DNA from: Flavobacteriales bacterium
GTDB taxonomy: Bacteria; Bacteroidota; Bacteroidia; Flavobacteriales; Flavobacteriaceae
Assembly: GCA_017303755.1 (NCBI GenBank)
Contig: JAFLBS010000011.1
Span: forward strand, 1 to 64,000
Reading direction: 5' to 3'
Length of the DNA: 64,000 nucleotides
The notes beneath the pieces are model-generated. The model had not been told where the DNA came from. It did no database searches and saw only the letters and a program-made list of their open reading frames with translations. Every line of letters begins with the position of its first letter. Within the stretch, counting starts at the first letter, position 1. Positions 30,164 to 38,046 of the stretch are shown here, one piece after another. The position numbers were made by a program, and so were the translations under genes.

Positions 30164-30685
30164 ATGAAACCGACTCAACTTCAGCGCAACGAATACGCTC
30201 CGTATTATGCAACTTTCATTTCAACCATTACTGACGAATATACATTAATTGAAGAATTGGAAATCTCCTTGCATCGATTGATTAAGTTTGTGCAAGATAT
30301 TCCGATGGACAAATTCGACTATCGCTATGCGGAAGGAAAATGGACCATAAAAGACATTATTCAACATTTAATTGATTGCGAAAGGGTTTTTTCTTACAGA
30401 GCGTTGCGTTTTGCACGAAATGACAAAACTGAATTGCCTGGCTTTGAAGAAGATGATTATGCCATTGATGCCAATGCGAATAAAAGATCCATTATGGAAT
30501 TACTAACCGAATTATCGGCAGTTCGTCATTCGACTATTTATCTTTTTAAAACATTTACAGAAGAACAATTGATGCGAATTGGTATTGCTTCGAATAATTC
30601 GATGTCTGTACGAGCTTTGGGATTTGTAATTATTGGTCATCAAAATCACCATCAGCGAATTTTTGAAGAACGCTATTTGTTATAG
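30164..30685 (+). CDS. DinB family protein
   Basis: A 173-residue four-helix-bundle protein of the DinB/YfiT superfamily. The metal-binding histidines are probably in IQHLIDCERVF (about residue 68) and in IIGHQNHHQRIFEERYL near the C-terminus; KWTIKDIIQHLIDCE is the classic family motif. Members act in thiol transfer or as enzymes with a nickel or zinc site; the substrate here is unknown. It is the last gene of the glycosidase-ppc-DUF6438 run and is followed by a bidirectional terminator. Confidence 0.88.
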   Translation: MKPTQLQRNEYAPYYATFISTITDEYTLIEELEISLHRLIKFVQDIPMDKFDYRYAEGKWTIKDIIQHLIDCERVFSYRALRFARNDKTELPGFEEDDYAIDANANKRSIMELLTELSAVRHSTIYLFKTFTEEQLMRIGIASNNSMSVRALGFVIIGHQNHHQRIFEERYLL

Positions 30686-30696
30686 ATTCAAAAAGA

Positions 30697-30738
30697 AAAT
30701 CCCAAATTCCAATAATTGATTTTTGGAATTTGGGATTT
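30697..30738. terminator. Bidirectional intrinsic terminator
   Basis: A 16-bp perfect stem (AAATCCCAAATTCCAA at 30697-30712 and its complement at 30723-30738) with a 10-nt loop lies between convergent genes. A and T runs flank the core on both sides, so it can serve the dinB-like operon and the acidic-protein operon. Confidence 0.85.
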
Positions 30739-30751
30739 GTTATTTTAACTT

Positions 30752-31174
30752 TTATTCTTCGTCATCGTCGTCGTCAAAGTTATCAGAAGTTTCGAAATCG
30801 TCATCGTCGTCATCGTCGTCACCATCGTCTGAACCTCCTTTGTCTTTTAACAAGTCTTCTTCTTCATCATCGTCATCGCTTGGCATATCATCGTCGTCTA
30901 AGTCCAAGCCTTTTTCAGGCGTGATTGGTTCGATTACTGCATCCAAATCATCATCTTCTTCTTCAAATTTTTCCATACGGCTAGCCAGTTTAGTACTTAC
31001 TTTCACTAAATAAATAGTGTCTTCGGTTCTAACTTCTACCGCTTCAATTAATTCATTTTGAGCATTTCTAAAACGAATGATGTCTGTATCATCATATCCT
31101 TCAGGAAATCTTTCAACTAATAAGTTTAAAATATCGCCAGTTAGTTTTGCGTAATCAACAATAATTCTTCTCAT
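30752..31174 (-). CDS. Conserved protein with polyacidic C-terminal tail, unknown function
   Basis: A 140-residue protein with a compact N-terminal part (RRIIVDYAKLTGDILNLLVERFPEGY, then ITEAVEVRTEDT-like sequence and YLVKVSTKLASRMEKF) and a C-terminal half that is almost entirely Asp and Glu (from about 75). It ends in DNFDDDDDEE. The plus-strand Ser-rich ORF over it is a shadow. The start lies 9 nt after the stop of the deoxyhypusine-synthase-like gene, so they form an operon. The acidic tail suggests a nucleic-acid mimic, chaperone-like or basic-protein-binding role, but this is inference. Confidence 0.75.
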   Translation of the reverse strand: MRRIIVDYAKLTGDILNLLVERFPEGYDDTDIIRFRNAQNELIEAVEVRTEDTIYLVKVSTKLASRMEKFEEEDDDLDAVIEPITPEKGLDLDDDDMPSDDDDEEEDLLKDKGGSDDGDDDDDDDDFETSDNFDDDDDEE

Positions 31175-31183
31175 ATAAAGGGA

Positions 31184-32158
31184 TTATAAATCTAATAAAT
31201 AAGCAAAAATTAATGGAGCAACAATTGTTGCATCCGATTCAATAATGAACTTTGGAGTATGAATGTCTAATTTACCCCAAGTAATTTTCTCGTTTGGAAC
31301 TGCTCCAGAATACGAACCGTAACTAGTTGTTGAGTCCGAAATCTGACAAAAATAACTCCAAAACGGAATATCGTGCATTTCCATATCTTGGTACAACATC
31401 GGAACCACACAAATTGGAAAATCTCCTGCAATTCCACCACCAATTTGAAAGAAACCAACTCCTTTTCCACCCGAATTTTTTGGATACCAATCAGCCAACC
31501 ACATCATGTATTCGATTCCGCTTTTCATAGTGGTAGGTTTAAATTCACCTTTGATACAATAGGAAGCAAAAATATTCCCCATCGTACTGTCTTCCCAACC
31601 TGGAACTACAATTGGTAAATTCTTTTCAGCTGCAGCAACCATCCATGAATCTTTCGGGTCAATTTCATAGTATTGTTGTAATACACCTGAATTAATCATT
31701 TGGTACATGAACTCATGCGGAAAATAACGCTCACCTTTAGAATCAGCATTATTCCAAATATTATATAAATGAGACTGTAATCTTCGGAAGGCTTCTTCTT
31801 CAGGAATACAAGTATCGGTAACTCTATTATAGTGATTTTCTAACAAATCCCATTCCTCTTGCGGACTTAAATCGCGGTAGTTAGGAACTCTTTTGTATGA
31901 ATTATGAGCTACTAAGTTCATAATGTCTTCTTCTAAATTTGCGCCAGTACACGAAATGATATGTACTTTATCTTGACGAATCATTTCTGCTAACGATTTT
32001 CCTAACTCGGCTGTACTCATTGCACCCGCCAAAGTAATCATCATTTTACCATTTTCCAGTAGATGTTGCTCGTAACCTTTAGCTGCATCTACTAAAGCCG
32101 CAGAATTGAAATGAAGATAATTCTTCTCAATGAATTGACTTATTGGACCTTTGCTCAT
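31184..32158 (-). CDS. Deoxyhypusine synthase family protein (polyamine enzyme)
   Basis: A 324-residue protein of the deoxyhypusine synthase fold, with MITLAGAMSTAELGKSLAEMIR, HIISCTGANLEEDIMNL, VPGWEDSTMGNIFAS and GGIAGDFPICVVPMLYQDM. In Bacteria there is no eIF5A; such proteins are homospermidine-synthase-like enzymes or of unknown substrate. The neighbouring speA supports a polyamine role. An upstream ATG at 32197 would add 13 residues; the inner ATG (MSKGPISQFIEKNYLHF) is preferred because the family starts there. Predicted cytoplasmic, NAD-dependent by family knowledge. The agmatinase gene often found between speA and this gene in related genomes is absent here. Confidence 0.82.
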   Translation of the reverse strand: MSKGPISQFIEKNYLHFNSAALVDAAKGYEQHLLENGKMMITLAGAMSTAELGKSLAEMIRQDKVHIISCTGANLEEDIMNLVAHNSYKRVPNYRDLSPQEEWDLLENHYNRVTDTCIPEEEAFRRLQSHLYNIWNNADSKGERYFPHEFMYQMINSGVLQQYYEIDPKDSWMVAAAEKNLPIVVPGWEDSTMGNIFASYCIKGEFKPTTMKSGIEYMMWLADWYPKNSGGKGVGFFQIGGGIAGDFPICVVPMLYQDMEMHDIPFWSYFCQISDSTTSYGSYSGAVPNEKITWGKLDIHTPKFIIESDATIVAPLIFAYLLDL

Positions 32159-32311
32159 TTTTTTTATTGTGTTTGTGATTTGTAGTTTGTGCTTCAAAGA
32201 AAAACTATTTTTTTAAAACTTCAAACTGTTTTTTGTTATTTTCGATAAACTTTGCGTTGCTTTTTGTAATAGCTTAACTGTCAATATTTTTAATAATTTA
32301 AACTTAAAAGA

Positions 32312-33799
32312 TTAAACTTTTATGAATTTAGTTTGAAAAGTTTCACTTTCAGTAGTTATAGTGATGTAATATATACCATCACTAAAATTACTAATATCAA
32401 TTTTTGATGAACTATCGGATGATTTGAAAACTATTTTGCCCAAAGCATCAACTATTGTTATTGAGTTTATAAAGTAATTATTAGTATTAAATTTTATATT
32501 TAGTTCATCAAATGATGGATTTGGATATATTGAAATTAAATTATTATTTAGCTCACTTATTGACAGATTATCACTAGACAACTTGTAAACTAATCCCACA
32601 GATCCAAATGATGAATCTATATATCTATCACCAGCTACTATTAATCCATTATCTGAAGTAGTATGAATTGCTCGACTGTAATCCGATTCAATACTCCCAA
32701 GAGTTTTACTCCAAATTATATCTCCGTTATCGTTAAATTTGATTATCCATGCGTCGTATGAACCAAAACTGCTTGTTATGTCTCCATCAGTAGAATTGGT
32801 ATAACCATTAACAATAAAATTTCCGTCCGATGTTTCAATCACGCTTGTTGAATAATCATGCAAGCTACCACCATAGCATTTTTGCCAAAGAATATCCCCA
32901 AGTGAATTCATTTTAACAACCCAAATATCATTATCTCCGTGGTTTCCACTAACGTCTCCATCGTTTGAACGTGTCGCTCCAACTAAAATGTAGTTTCCGT
33001 CAGAGGTTTCTTTTATCATATTAATTAAGTCATTATTTGATCCTCCAATATTTTTCTGCCATTGAAGCGTTCCATTTTGGTCAATTTTAATTATCCATGC
33101 ATCTAATCCGCCATTATTACCAGTTACTTGTCCTGAGCTTGATAACGTCAATCCTGAGACAACAAAACCACCATCACTAGTCTGAGAAAAACTAACTGGC
33201 TTATCATCTCCATTACCACCATAAGTATATTGCCATATAATAGTACCATTAGGGCTTAGTTTTAAAATCCAATAATCTGCTCCGCCAAAACCATTTATGG
33301 TTAGAGATGTAGGATACAAATAACCTAATGCAAGATAATTTCCATCATCAGTTTGAATTATATCATAACCAAAGTCATCATATAAACTTCCAAAACACTT
33401 ACCCCATTGAAAAGAACCAGTTGAACTCAATTTTACAACCCAAAAATCAATACCGCCGTGATTACCTTGAACATTTCCATCATTTGGGCTATGTGTTCGG
33501 CCATTAATTATGTATCCTCCATCTTGAGTTTGATTAATACTTTCCGCTATTTCGGTACCAGATCCGCCAAAAGTAGTATCCCATTCTTTATTTCCATTTG
33601 AGTCAATTTTTACTATGTAATAATCGCTACAAGAATCTCCAACTCCTACAGAACCTCCATCGGATGTTGGAGCGATATCACGAATTTTTGCTCCACAAAG
33701 CTCATTTTTTTGGTATGTGTTTTCCCACACAATTTCTGGTGCTTGGGCAAAAACTGTTGTGTTAAGAAAAATAAATAAAATTAGGACTAATTTTCTCAT
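32312..33799 (-). CDS. Secreted propeller-like protein with T9SS type A sorting domain
   Basis: A 495-residue secreted protein. It has a signal peptide (MRKLVLILFIFLNTTVFAQ), seven repeats of about 57 residues with pattern W...YGG...D....I.TSDGG(Y/F)(I/V)..G, D.WI.K....G, and a C-terminal sorting domain (about 425-495) with ISIYPNPSFDELNIKF and DGIYYITITTE. Seven units suggest a seven-bladed beta-propeller. It should be secreted by T9SS and attached to the surface. Its start lies 4 nt after the speA stop, an odd place between two polyamine-related genes. Ligand or enzymatic role is unknown. Confidence 0.85.
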   Translation of the reverse strand: MRKLVLILFIFLNTTVFAQAPEIVWENTYQKNELCGAKIRDIAPTSDGGSVGVGDSCSDYYIVKIDSNGNKEWDTTFGGSGTEIAESINQTQDGGYIINGRTHSPNDGNVQGNHGGIDFWVVKLSSTGSFQWGKCFGSLYDDFGYDIIQTDDGNYLALGYLYPTSLTINGFGGADYWILKLSPNGTIIWQYTYGGNGDDKPVSFSQTSDGGFVVSGLTLSSSGQVTGNNGGLDAWIIKIDQNGTLQWQKNIGGSNNDLINMIKETSDGNYILVGATRSNDGDVSGNHGDNDIWVVKMNSLGDILWQKCYGGSLHDYSTSVIETSDGNFIVNGYTNSTDGDITSSFGSYDAWIIKFNDNGDIIWSKTLGSIESDYSRAIHTTSDNGLIVAGDRYIDSSFGSVGLVYKLSSDNLSISELNNNLISIYPNPSFDELNIKFNTNNYFINSITIVDALGKIVFKSSDSSSKIDISNFSDGIYYITITTESETFQTKFIKV

Positions 33800-33803
33800 T
33801 TTT

Positions 33804-35207
33804 TTACTTTTTAGAATATCCCAAAATTTTCATTACATCATCGGATGTTTGTTGTTCTGAAAAGACTTCTGTAGCTAATATTCCGTTTTCATCACGATCA
33901 ATTAGGATGTGTTTCGGTTGCGGAATCAAACAGTGGTGTAATCCGCCATAACCACCAATGGTTTCTTGGTACGCACCAGTATTGAAGAAACCAATGTATA
34001 ACGGTTTTTCTTTATTGTATTTTGGCAAATAAATGGCATTCATGTTTTGTTCAGAATTGTAATAATCATCACTATCACAGGTCATTCCGCCAAGTAAAAC
34101 ACGTTCATAAGTGTCGTTCCAACGGTTGATGGCCAACATGATGAAACGTTTGTTGATCGCCCAAGTATCAGGTAAAGTGGTAATGAACGATGAATCAATC
34201 ATATTCCAAGCTTCTCTGTCATTTTGCTGTTTTTGATACAACACTTGATAAATGGCTCCACCAGATTCTCCTACAGTAAACGATCCAAATTCAGTAAAAA
34301 TATTCGGAACATCTACTTCTGCTTCTTCACATGCAATTTTAATTTGATTGATGATTTCGTCAATCATGTACTGATAATCGTATTCGAATGCTAATGAATT
34401 TTTAATCGGAAATCCGCCACCAATATTCAATCCGTCGAGTGATGGACACTCTTTTTTTAGAGCAATGTATACTTTAATACATTTTACTAACTCGTTCCAA
34501 TAATACGCTGTATCGTTTATTCCAGTATTGATGAAAAAGTGGAGCATTTTCAACTCTAAATTGTCATTCTCCTGAATTTGTTTTTTGTAGAATTGTACGA
34601 TGTTTTTGTATCCAATTCCCAAACGCGAAGTATAAAACTCAAATTTTGGTTCTTCCTCAGCGGCAATTCGTATTCCGATTTTAAATTTACCTTTTATTTC
34701 TGCTTGAAGTAAATCTAATTCCTCATAATTGTCAATGATTGGAATGGCATTTTTATGACCGTTATTAATCAGTCGTGCAATATTGGTGATGTATTGATCT
34801 CTTTTAAAACCATTACATATAATATAGGTGCTTTTATTGATTTTACCATTCTCTAGTAAATTCTCAACAATGTTAATGTCAAAGGCAGATGATGTTTCAA
34901 TGTGAATGTTATTCTTAAAAGCTTCATTCATAATGTATTCAAAATGAGAGCTTTTGGTGCAATAGCAATAGTAATATTTACCCTCGTACTTGTTTTTTTC
35001 CATTGCATTTCGGAACCAATTTTTGGCTTTTTTAATGTTGTTGGAAATTTGTGGCAAATAAGTAAATTTTAATGGAGTTCCGTATTGCTCTACCAATTTC
35101 ATTAAATCAATATTGTGAAATTGGAGTGCACTTTCTTTATTTAAAGTGAATTCTTCTTGTGGAAAATAATAAGTTTGATTAATTAAGTCGAAATATTTAG
35201 TATTCAT
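33804..35207 (-). CDS. speA: Arginine decarboxylase (biosynthetic type)
   Basis: A PLP-dependent fold-III decarboxylase converting arginine to agmatine, the first step to polyamines. The 467-residue length matches the Bacteroidota form, shorter than E. coli SpeA. The PLP lysine is K85 in YYCYCTKSSHFEY; other family segments are SAFDINIVENLL, GIRIAAEEEPKFEFYTSRLGIGY, LNIGGGFPIKN, FTEFGSFTVGESGG and the catalytic-cysteine loop LLGGMTCDSDDYY. Cytoplasmic. It is preceded by a 230-nt leader holding a short ORF and followed after 4 nt by the T9SS propeller-like gene. Confidence 0.92.
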   Translation of the reverse strand: MNTKYFDLINQTYYFPQEEFTLNKESALQFHNIDLMKLVEQYGTPLKFTYLPQISNNIKKAKNWFRNAMEKNKYEGKYYYCYCTKSSHFEYIMNEAFKNNIHIETSSAFDINIVENLLENGKINKSTYIICNGFKRDQYITNIARLINNGHKNAIPIIDNYEELDLLQAEIKGKFKIGIRIAAEEEPKFEFYTSRLGIGYKNIVQFYKKQIQENDNLELKMLHFFINTGINDTAYYWNELVKCIKVYIALKKECPSLDGLNIGGGFPIKNSLAFEYDYQYMIDEIINQIKIACEEAEVDVPNIFTEFGSFTVGESGGAIYQVLYQKQQNDREAWNMIDSSFITTLPDTWAINKRFIMLAINRWNDTYERVLLGGMTCDSDDYYNSEQNMNAIYLPKYNKEKPLYIGFFNTGAYQETIGGYGGLHHCLIPQPKHILIDRDENGILATEVFSEQQTSDDVMKILGYSKK

Positions 35208-35258
35208 TAGTGTAAGAAAAGGATGTTAGATTAATAAAAAACGGAATTAATCTGCGAT

Positions 35259-35438
35259 TCAAACTCTAATGTTAGCGTAAATAATAGGGAGTTTAGTAGT
35301 TTCAGTTTTAATGATTTCTAAAAACAATCCTAAAATGGTTCGGATTGAAGTCAAAAAAGTAACACACAATACTTGAAAACCAGTATTTGTTTTGAGCTTT
35401 GAAGTGCTATAGTTTATGGTGTTGCTGTTTTTAATCAT
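35259..35438 (-). CDS. Small ORF (59 aa) in the speA leader
   Basis: An open frame of 59 codons from ATG at 35438 to TGA at 35259, starting MIKNSNTINYSTSKLKTNTG and ending KTETTKLPIIYANIRV. It is upstream of speA by 51 nt on the same strand. Its ATG lies only six nucleotides downstream of the TTTG of a consensus -7 box, so the transcript would be leaderless or nearly so. Composition is ordinary, with a hydrophobic middle (VLCVTFLTSIRTILGLFLEII) that could be a membrane helix. It could be a small protein, a regulatory leader peptide controlling speA, or a chance frame. No homolog is recalled with certainty. Confidence 0.5.
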   Translation of the reverse strand: MIKNSNTINYSTSKLKTNTGFQVLCVTFLTSIRTILGLFLEIIKTETTKLPIIYANIRV

Positions 35439-35443
35439 TAGGG

Positions 35444-35475
35444 CAAATGTAAAAAATAAAATAAGCCTTTTGCAA
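35444..35475 (-). promoter_or_regulatory. Predicted promoter of the leader ORF-speA unit
   Basis: On the minus strand the -7 box is TACATTTG (35451-35444) and the -33 TTG is at 35475-35473, 21 nt apart. Both agree with the Bacteroidota consensus. The predicted start of transcription is near 35438, about 230 nt before the speA ATG. Confidence 0.55.
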
Positions 35476-35494
35476 GTATTTTTTTAAAAAATTG

Positions 35495-36556
35495 TTATAT
35501 TTTGTAATCTTCAAATGACTTGATAATCAATTCTTTATCAACAGACTGATTGATTATGCATTTTCCGATTCCATCCAAAAGAGCAAATTGTACTTTTCCG
35601 TACTCATTTTTTTTGTCGTGGATGAGTAAATTTTGAATATTTACGATGTCGTTTTCACCGAATTCAACCATTTCAAATATACCAATTATGGTTTGTTTTA
35701 TTTGCTGGTACTCTTCGTCAGAAAGTAGATTTTTTTCTTTTGAAATATGACTTTCCAAAATCATCCCAATCGCAATGGCTTCACCGTGTAACAGTTGTTT
35801 TTCAGTATCTAAAAAATGGCTTTCAATGGCATGACCCAATGTATGACCGAAGTTCAATGCTTTACGAATGCCATTTTCGGTTGGATCTTGTTTGACAATC
35901 TCATTTTTAATTTCAATGGAACGGTAAATCAACACATCTAAATCATTGAAATTTAAGGTAGTTAAATCTAAAAATTGCTCCCAATAGATTTTATCGTGAA
36001 TGAGTCCGTGTTTCAACATTTCTGCTAAACCCGAACGCATTTCATTTTGCGGTAAAGTCTCCAAAAATTGAGTGTCAATCAATAGTAATTTTGGAACAGT
36101 AATAGTACCAATTTGGTTTTTTAAATGACCTAAATCCACACCATTTTTTCCTCCAACCGAAGCATCAACCATACCTAATAATGTGGTTGGAACGTTGATA
36201 AAATCAATTCCTCTTTTGTATGTTGAGGCTACAAATCCACCAATATCGGTAATCACACCACCGCCAACATTGATGATTACGCTTTTACGGTCAGCACCTA
36301 ATTCAGTTAAAACAGTCCAAATTTGAGTGCAAGTTTCAATATTTTTTAAATTTTCGCCAGCTTCAATTTCAATAATTTCAATTGGAATTTCAGTGGTTAA
36401 ATAAGGTAAAAATATAGGTAGACATAATTCATTAGTATGACTGTCTGCTAAGATGAATAAAGAAGAATATTTTTCTTTCTGTAAAAAATCATTCAAAATT
36501 GAATATCCTTTTTCATTGAAATGTATGGAATAACCGTTGGCAGAAATTGATTGCAT
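35495..36556 (-). CDS. aroB: 3-dehydroquinate synthase
   Basis: Second enzyme of the shikimate pathway, converting DAHP to 3-dehydroquinate with NAD and a divalent metal. The 353-residue protein shows VIINVGGGVITDIGGFVASTYKRGIDFI (NAD binding), PTTLLGMVDASVGGKNGVDL, RSGLAEMLKHGLI (metal and substrate), NFGHTLGHAIE and HGEAIAIGM, all intact. It stands alone, divergent from the photolyase operon with a 115-nt spacer and separated from the speA unit by the promoter region. Cytoplasmic. Confidence 0.95.
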   Translation of the reverse strand: MQSISANGYSIHFNEKGYSILNDFLQKEKYSSLFILADSHTNELCLPIFLPYLTTEIPIEIIEIEAGENLKNIETCTQIWTVLTELGADRKSVIINVGGGVITDIGGFVASTYKRGIDFINVPTTLLGMVDASVGGKNGVDLGHLKNQIGTITVPKLLLIDTQFLETLPQNEMRSGLAEMLKHGLIHDKIYWEQFLDLTTLNFNDLDVLIYRSIEIKNEIVKQDPTENGIRKALNFGHTLGHAIESHFLDTEKQLLHGEAIAIGMILESHISKEKNLLSDEEYQQIKQTIIGIFEMVEFGENDIVNIQNLLIHDKKNEYGKVQFALLDGIGKCIINQSVDKELIIKSFEDYKI

Positions 36557-36671
36557 GTTTCAGTTTAAATGTGCCAGCAAAATAAACGCTTTTTTTGGTT
36601 TTTTTTATGATAAAGCGAATATTATTTGTTTACTTTTGTTTAATAAAAAACAACAAAAGTTAAACAGTTTT

Positions 36672-36974
36672 ATGAAGCCGATAATTGCAGCAATCGAAAA
36701 CCATCAGTTAAACGATATTCAAATTGATCGAATTATTGAAATGGCTTGGGAAGATCGAACTCCATTTGATGCTATTAAATTTCAATTTGGTTTGTCAGAA
36801 GCTGATGTAAAAGCATTGATGAAAAAAGAATTAAAGTTCAGTAGTTACAAACTCTGGCGCGAAAGAGTAGAGAATTGCAAAACGAAGCACAGTTCCAAAA
36901 GAGTGGCAGGAATTGATCGTTTCAAATGCAATTTACAACGTGCCATTTCAAATAATAAAATTTCAAAACGCTAA
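36672..36974 (+). CDS. TIGR03643/DUF2805 family small protein
   Basis: A 100-residue protein of the TIGR03643 (DUF2805) family, function unknown. The N-terminal part (IIEMAWEDRTPFDAIKFQFGLSEADVKALM) looks like a helix-turn-helix, and the C-terminal part is basic (KTKHSSKRVAGIDRFKCNLQRAIS), so nucleic-acid binding is plausible. The frame is open upstream to 36537, but that start lies inside aroB; the ATG at 36672 is chosen because it begins the conserved domain. A -7-like TACTTTTG is at 36631-36638 without a good -33 box. It is the first gene of the photolyase operon. Confidence 0.82.
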   Translation: MKPIIAAIENHQLNDIQIDRIIEMAWEDRTPFDAIKFQFGLSEADVKALMKKELKFSSYKLWRERVENCKTKHSSKRVAGIDRFKCNLQRAISNNKISKR

Positions 36975-36977
36975 TTG

Positions 36978-37379
36978 ATGGAAGATAAAAAACCCGATAA
37001 TGTAGTTTACTCAGAAAATGAAGGATACAATGCTAGTTTGCTTTCGTATTCAACCAACGTTGGTGCTCCAATGATTCAAATGGACGATGTAGTGACTTGG
37101 AAAAGACGTGGAATTAACAATGTGAATAAAGAGTTTGAGAGTAAGTTCAACGAACTCAAAATTCAATATGAAAATTTAATGAAAGAATACGAATGGAACG
37201 AATTGGTGTATAATGCCAGAATTAGTTTTGAGCCTGTAGTTGGTGAAATCTATCATTTGTATAGAGATGATAAAGGCATTAATTTTTTATCGCTAATAGC
37301 ACCTCAAGAATGGAACAAAGAGCACATCGGCACTTTTCAACTGAATAGTGATAAGAAATGGGTTTTTCTCAATCAATAA
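36978..37379 (+). CDS. DUF2452 domain protein
   Basis: A 133-residue cytoplasmic protein of the DUF2452 family, function unknown. The sequence has MEDKKPDNVVYSENEGYNASLLSYSTNVGAPMIQ (family-like), a coiled, lysine- and glutamate-rich middle (FESKFNELKIQYENLMKEYEWNELVYNARISFEPVVGEIYHLY) and a C-terminal LSLIAPQEWNKEHIGTFQLNSDKKW. The ATG at 36978 is preferred over a TTG three bases earlier. It lies 3 nt after the previous stop and 13 nt before the flavin reductase gene, so it is part of the operon. Confidence 0.8.
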   Translation: MEDKKPDNVVYSENEGYNASLLSYSTNVGAPMIQMDDVVTWKRRGINNVNKEFESKFNELKIQYENLMKEYEWNELVYNARISFEPVVGEIYHLYRDDKGINFLSLIAPQEWNKEHIGTFQLNSDKKWVFLNQ

Positions 37380-37392
37380 ATGAATAATTAAC

Positions 37393-38046
37393 ATGCAAAA
37401 TTACATTGATTACCATCAGTTGATGGAAATGGAAAAGCAAGAAAGAGTCAATTTAGTTAATAGTTTGGGCGGATTCAAAAGCGTTTGCCTCATCGGAACC
37501 AAAAATAAAAACGAACAATTGAATTTGGCTGTTTTCAGCTCCATTATGCACATCGGAGCGAATCCGCCGTTGATGGGAATTATTTTTCGACCTGGAGTTG
37601 TAGAACGTCACACGTTAGAAAATATTATCGAAACGGAATTCTTCACCATCAATCATTTGAACGAAGCTATTTTTAAACCAGCGCATCAAACTTCGGCTCG
37701 ATACGATAGAACCATTTCTGAATTTGATGAATCTGGATTAACTCCAGAATATAAAAATGAGTTTTTTGCTCCTTTTGTAAAAGAAAGTAAGATACAACTC
37801 GGAATGCAGTTCAAACAGCGCATCGACCTTGAAATTAATAACACCATTTTAGTTATTGCCGAAATCAAACAAGTCTATTTTCCTGCCGATTGTCAGTCGA
37901 AAGATGGCTATTTAGACATTGAAAAAGCGAATACAATTACCTGTTCAGGCTTGGATAGTTACCACAAAACCATTCGCTTAGATCGGTTGAGTTATGCCAA
38001 ACCTGATAAAGAATTAACCTCAATTCCAATTCATTACATTGAATAA
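37393..38046 (+). CDS. Flavin reductase family protein
   Basis: A 217-residue FMN-binding split-barrel protein of the flavin reductase-like family. Typical segments are GGFKSVCLIGTKNKNEQLNLAVFSSIMHIGANPPLMGIIFRPG and TLENIIETEFFTINHL. Such proteins reduce free flavin with NAD(P)H or bind flavin as a storage protein. In this operon it could supply or handle reduced flavin for the three photolyase-family flavoproteins, which is an inference from position. Its last codons overlap the start of the next photolyase gene by 8 nt. Confidence 0.85.
   Translation: MQNYIDYHQLMEMEKQERVNLVNSLGGFKSVCLIGTKNKNEQLNLAVFSSIMHIGANPPLMGIIFRPGVVERHTLENIIETEFFTINHLNEAIFKPAHQTSARYDRTISEFDESGLTPEYKNEFFAPFVKESKIQLGMQFKQRIDLEINNTILVIAEIKQVYFPADCQSKDGYLDIEKANTITCSGLDSYHKTIRLDRLSYAKPDKELTSIPIHYIE

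Noticed and set aside
30723-31013. Plus-strand serine-rich ORF
   Set aside because: It is the complementary reading of the Asp/Glu-rich tail of the minus-strand gene (GAT/GAC repeats read as TCA/TCG).
32159-32197. Longer start of the deoxyhypusine-synthase-like protein
   Set aside because: The 13 extra residues are not family-like; the inner ATG fits the conserved N-terminus.
36537-36671. N-terminal extension of the TIGR03643 protein
   Set aside because: It overlaps the divergent aroB start, is low-complexity and not part of the family.
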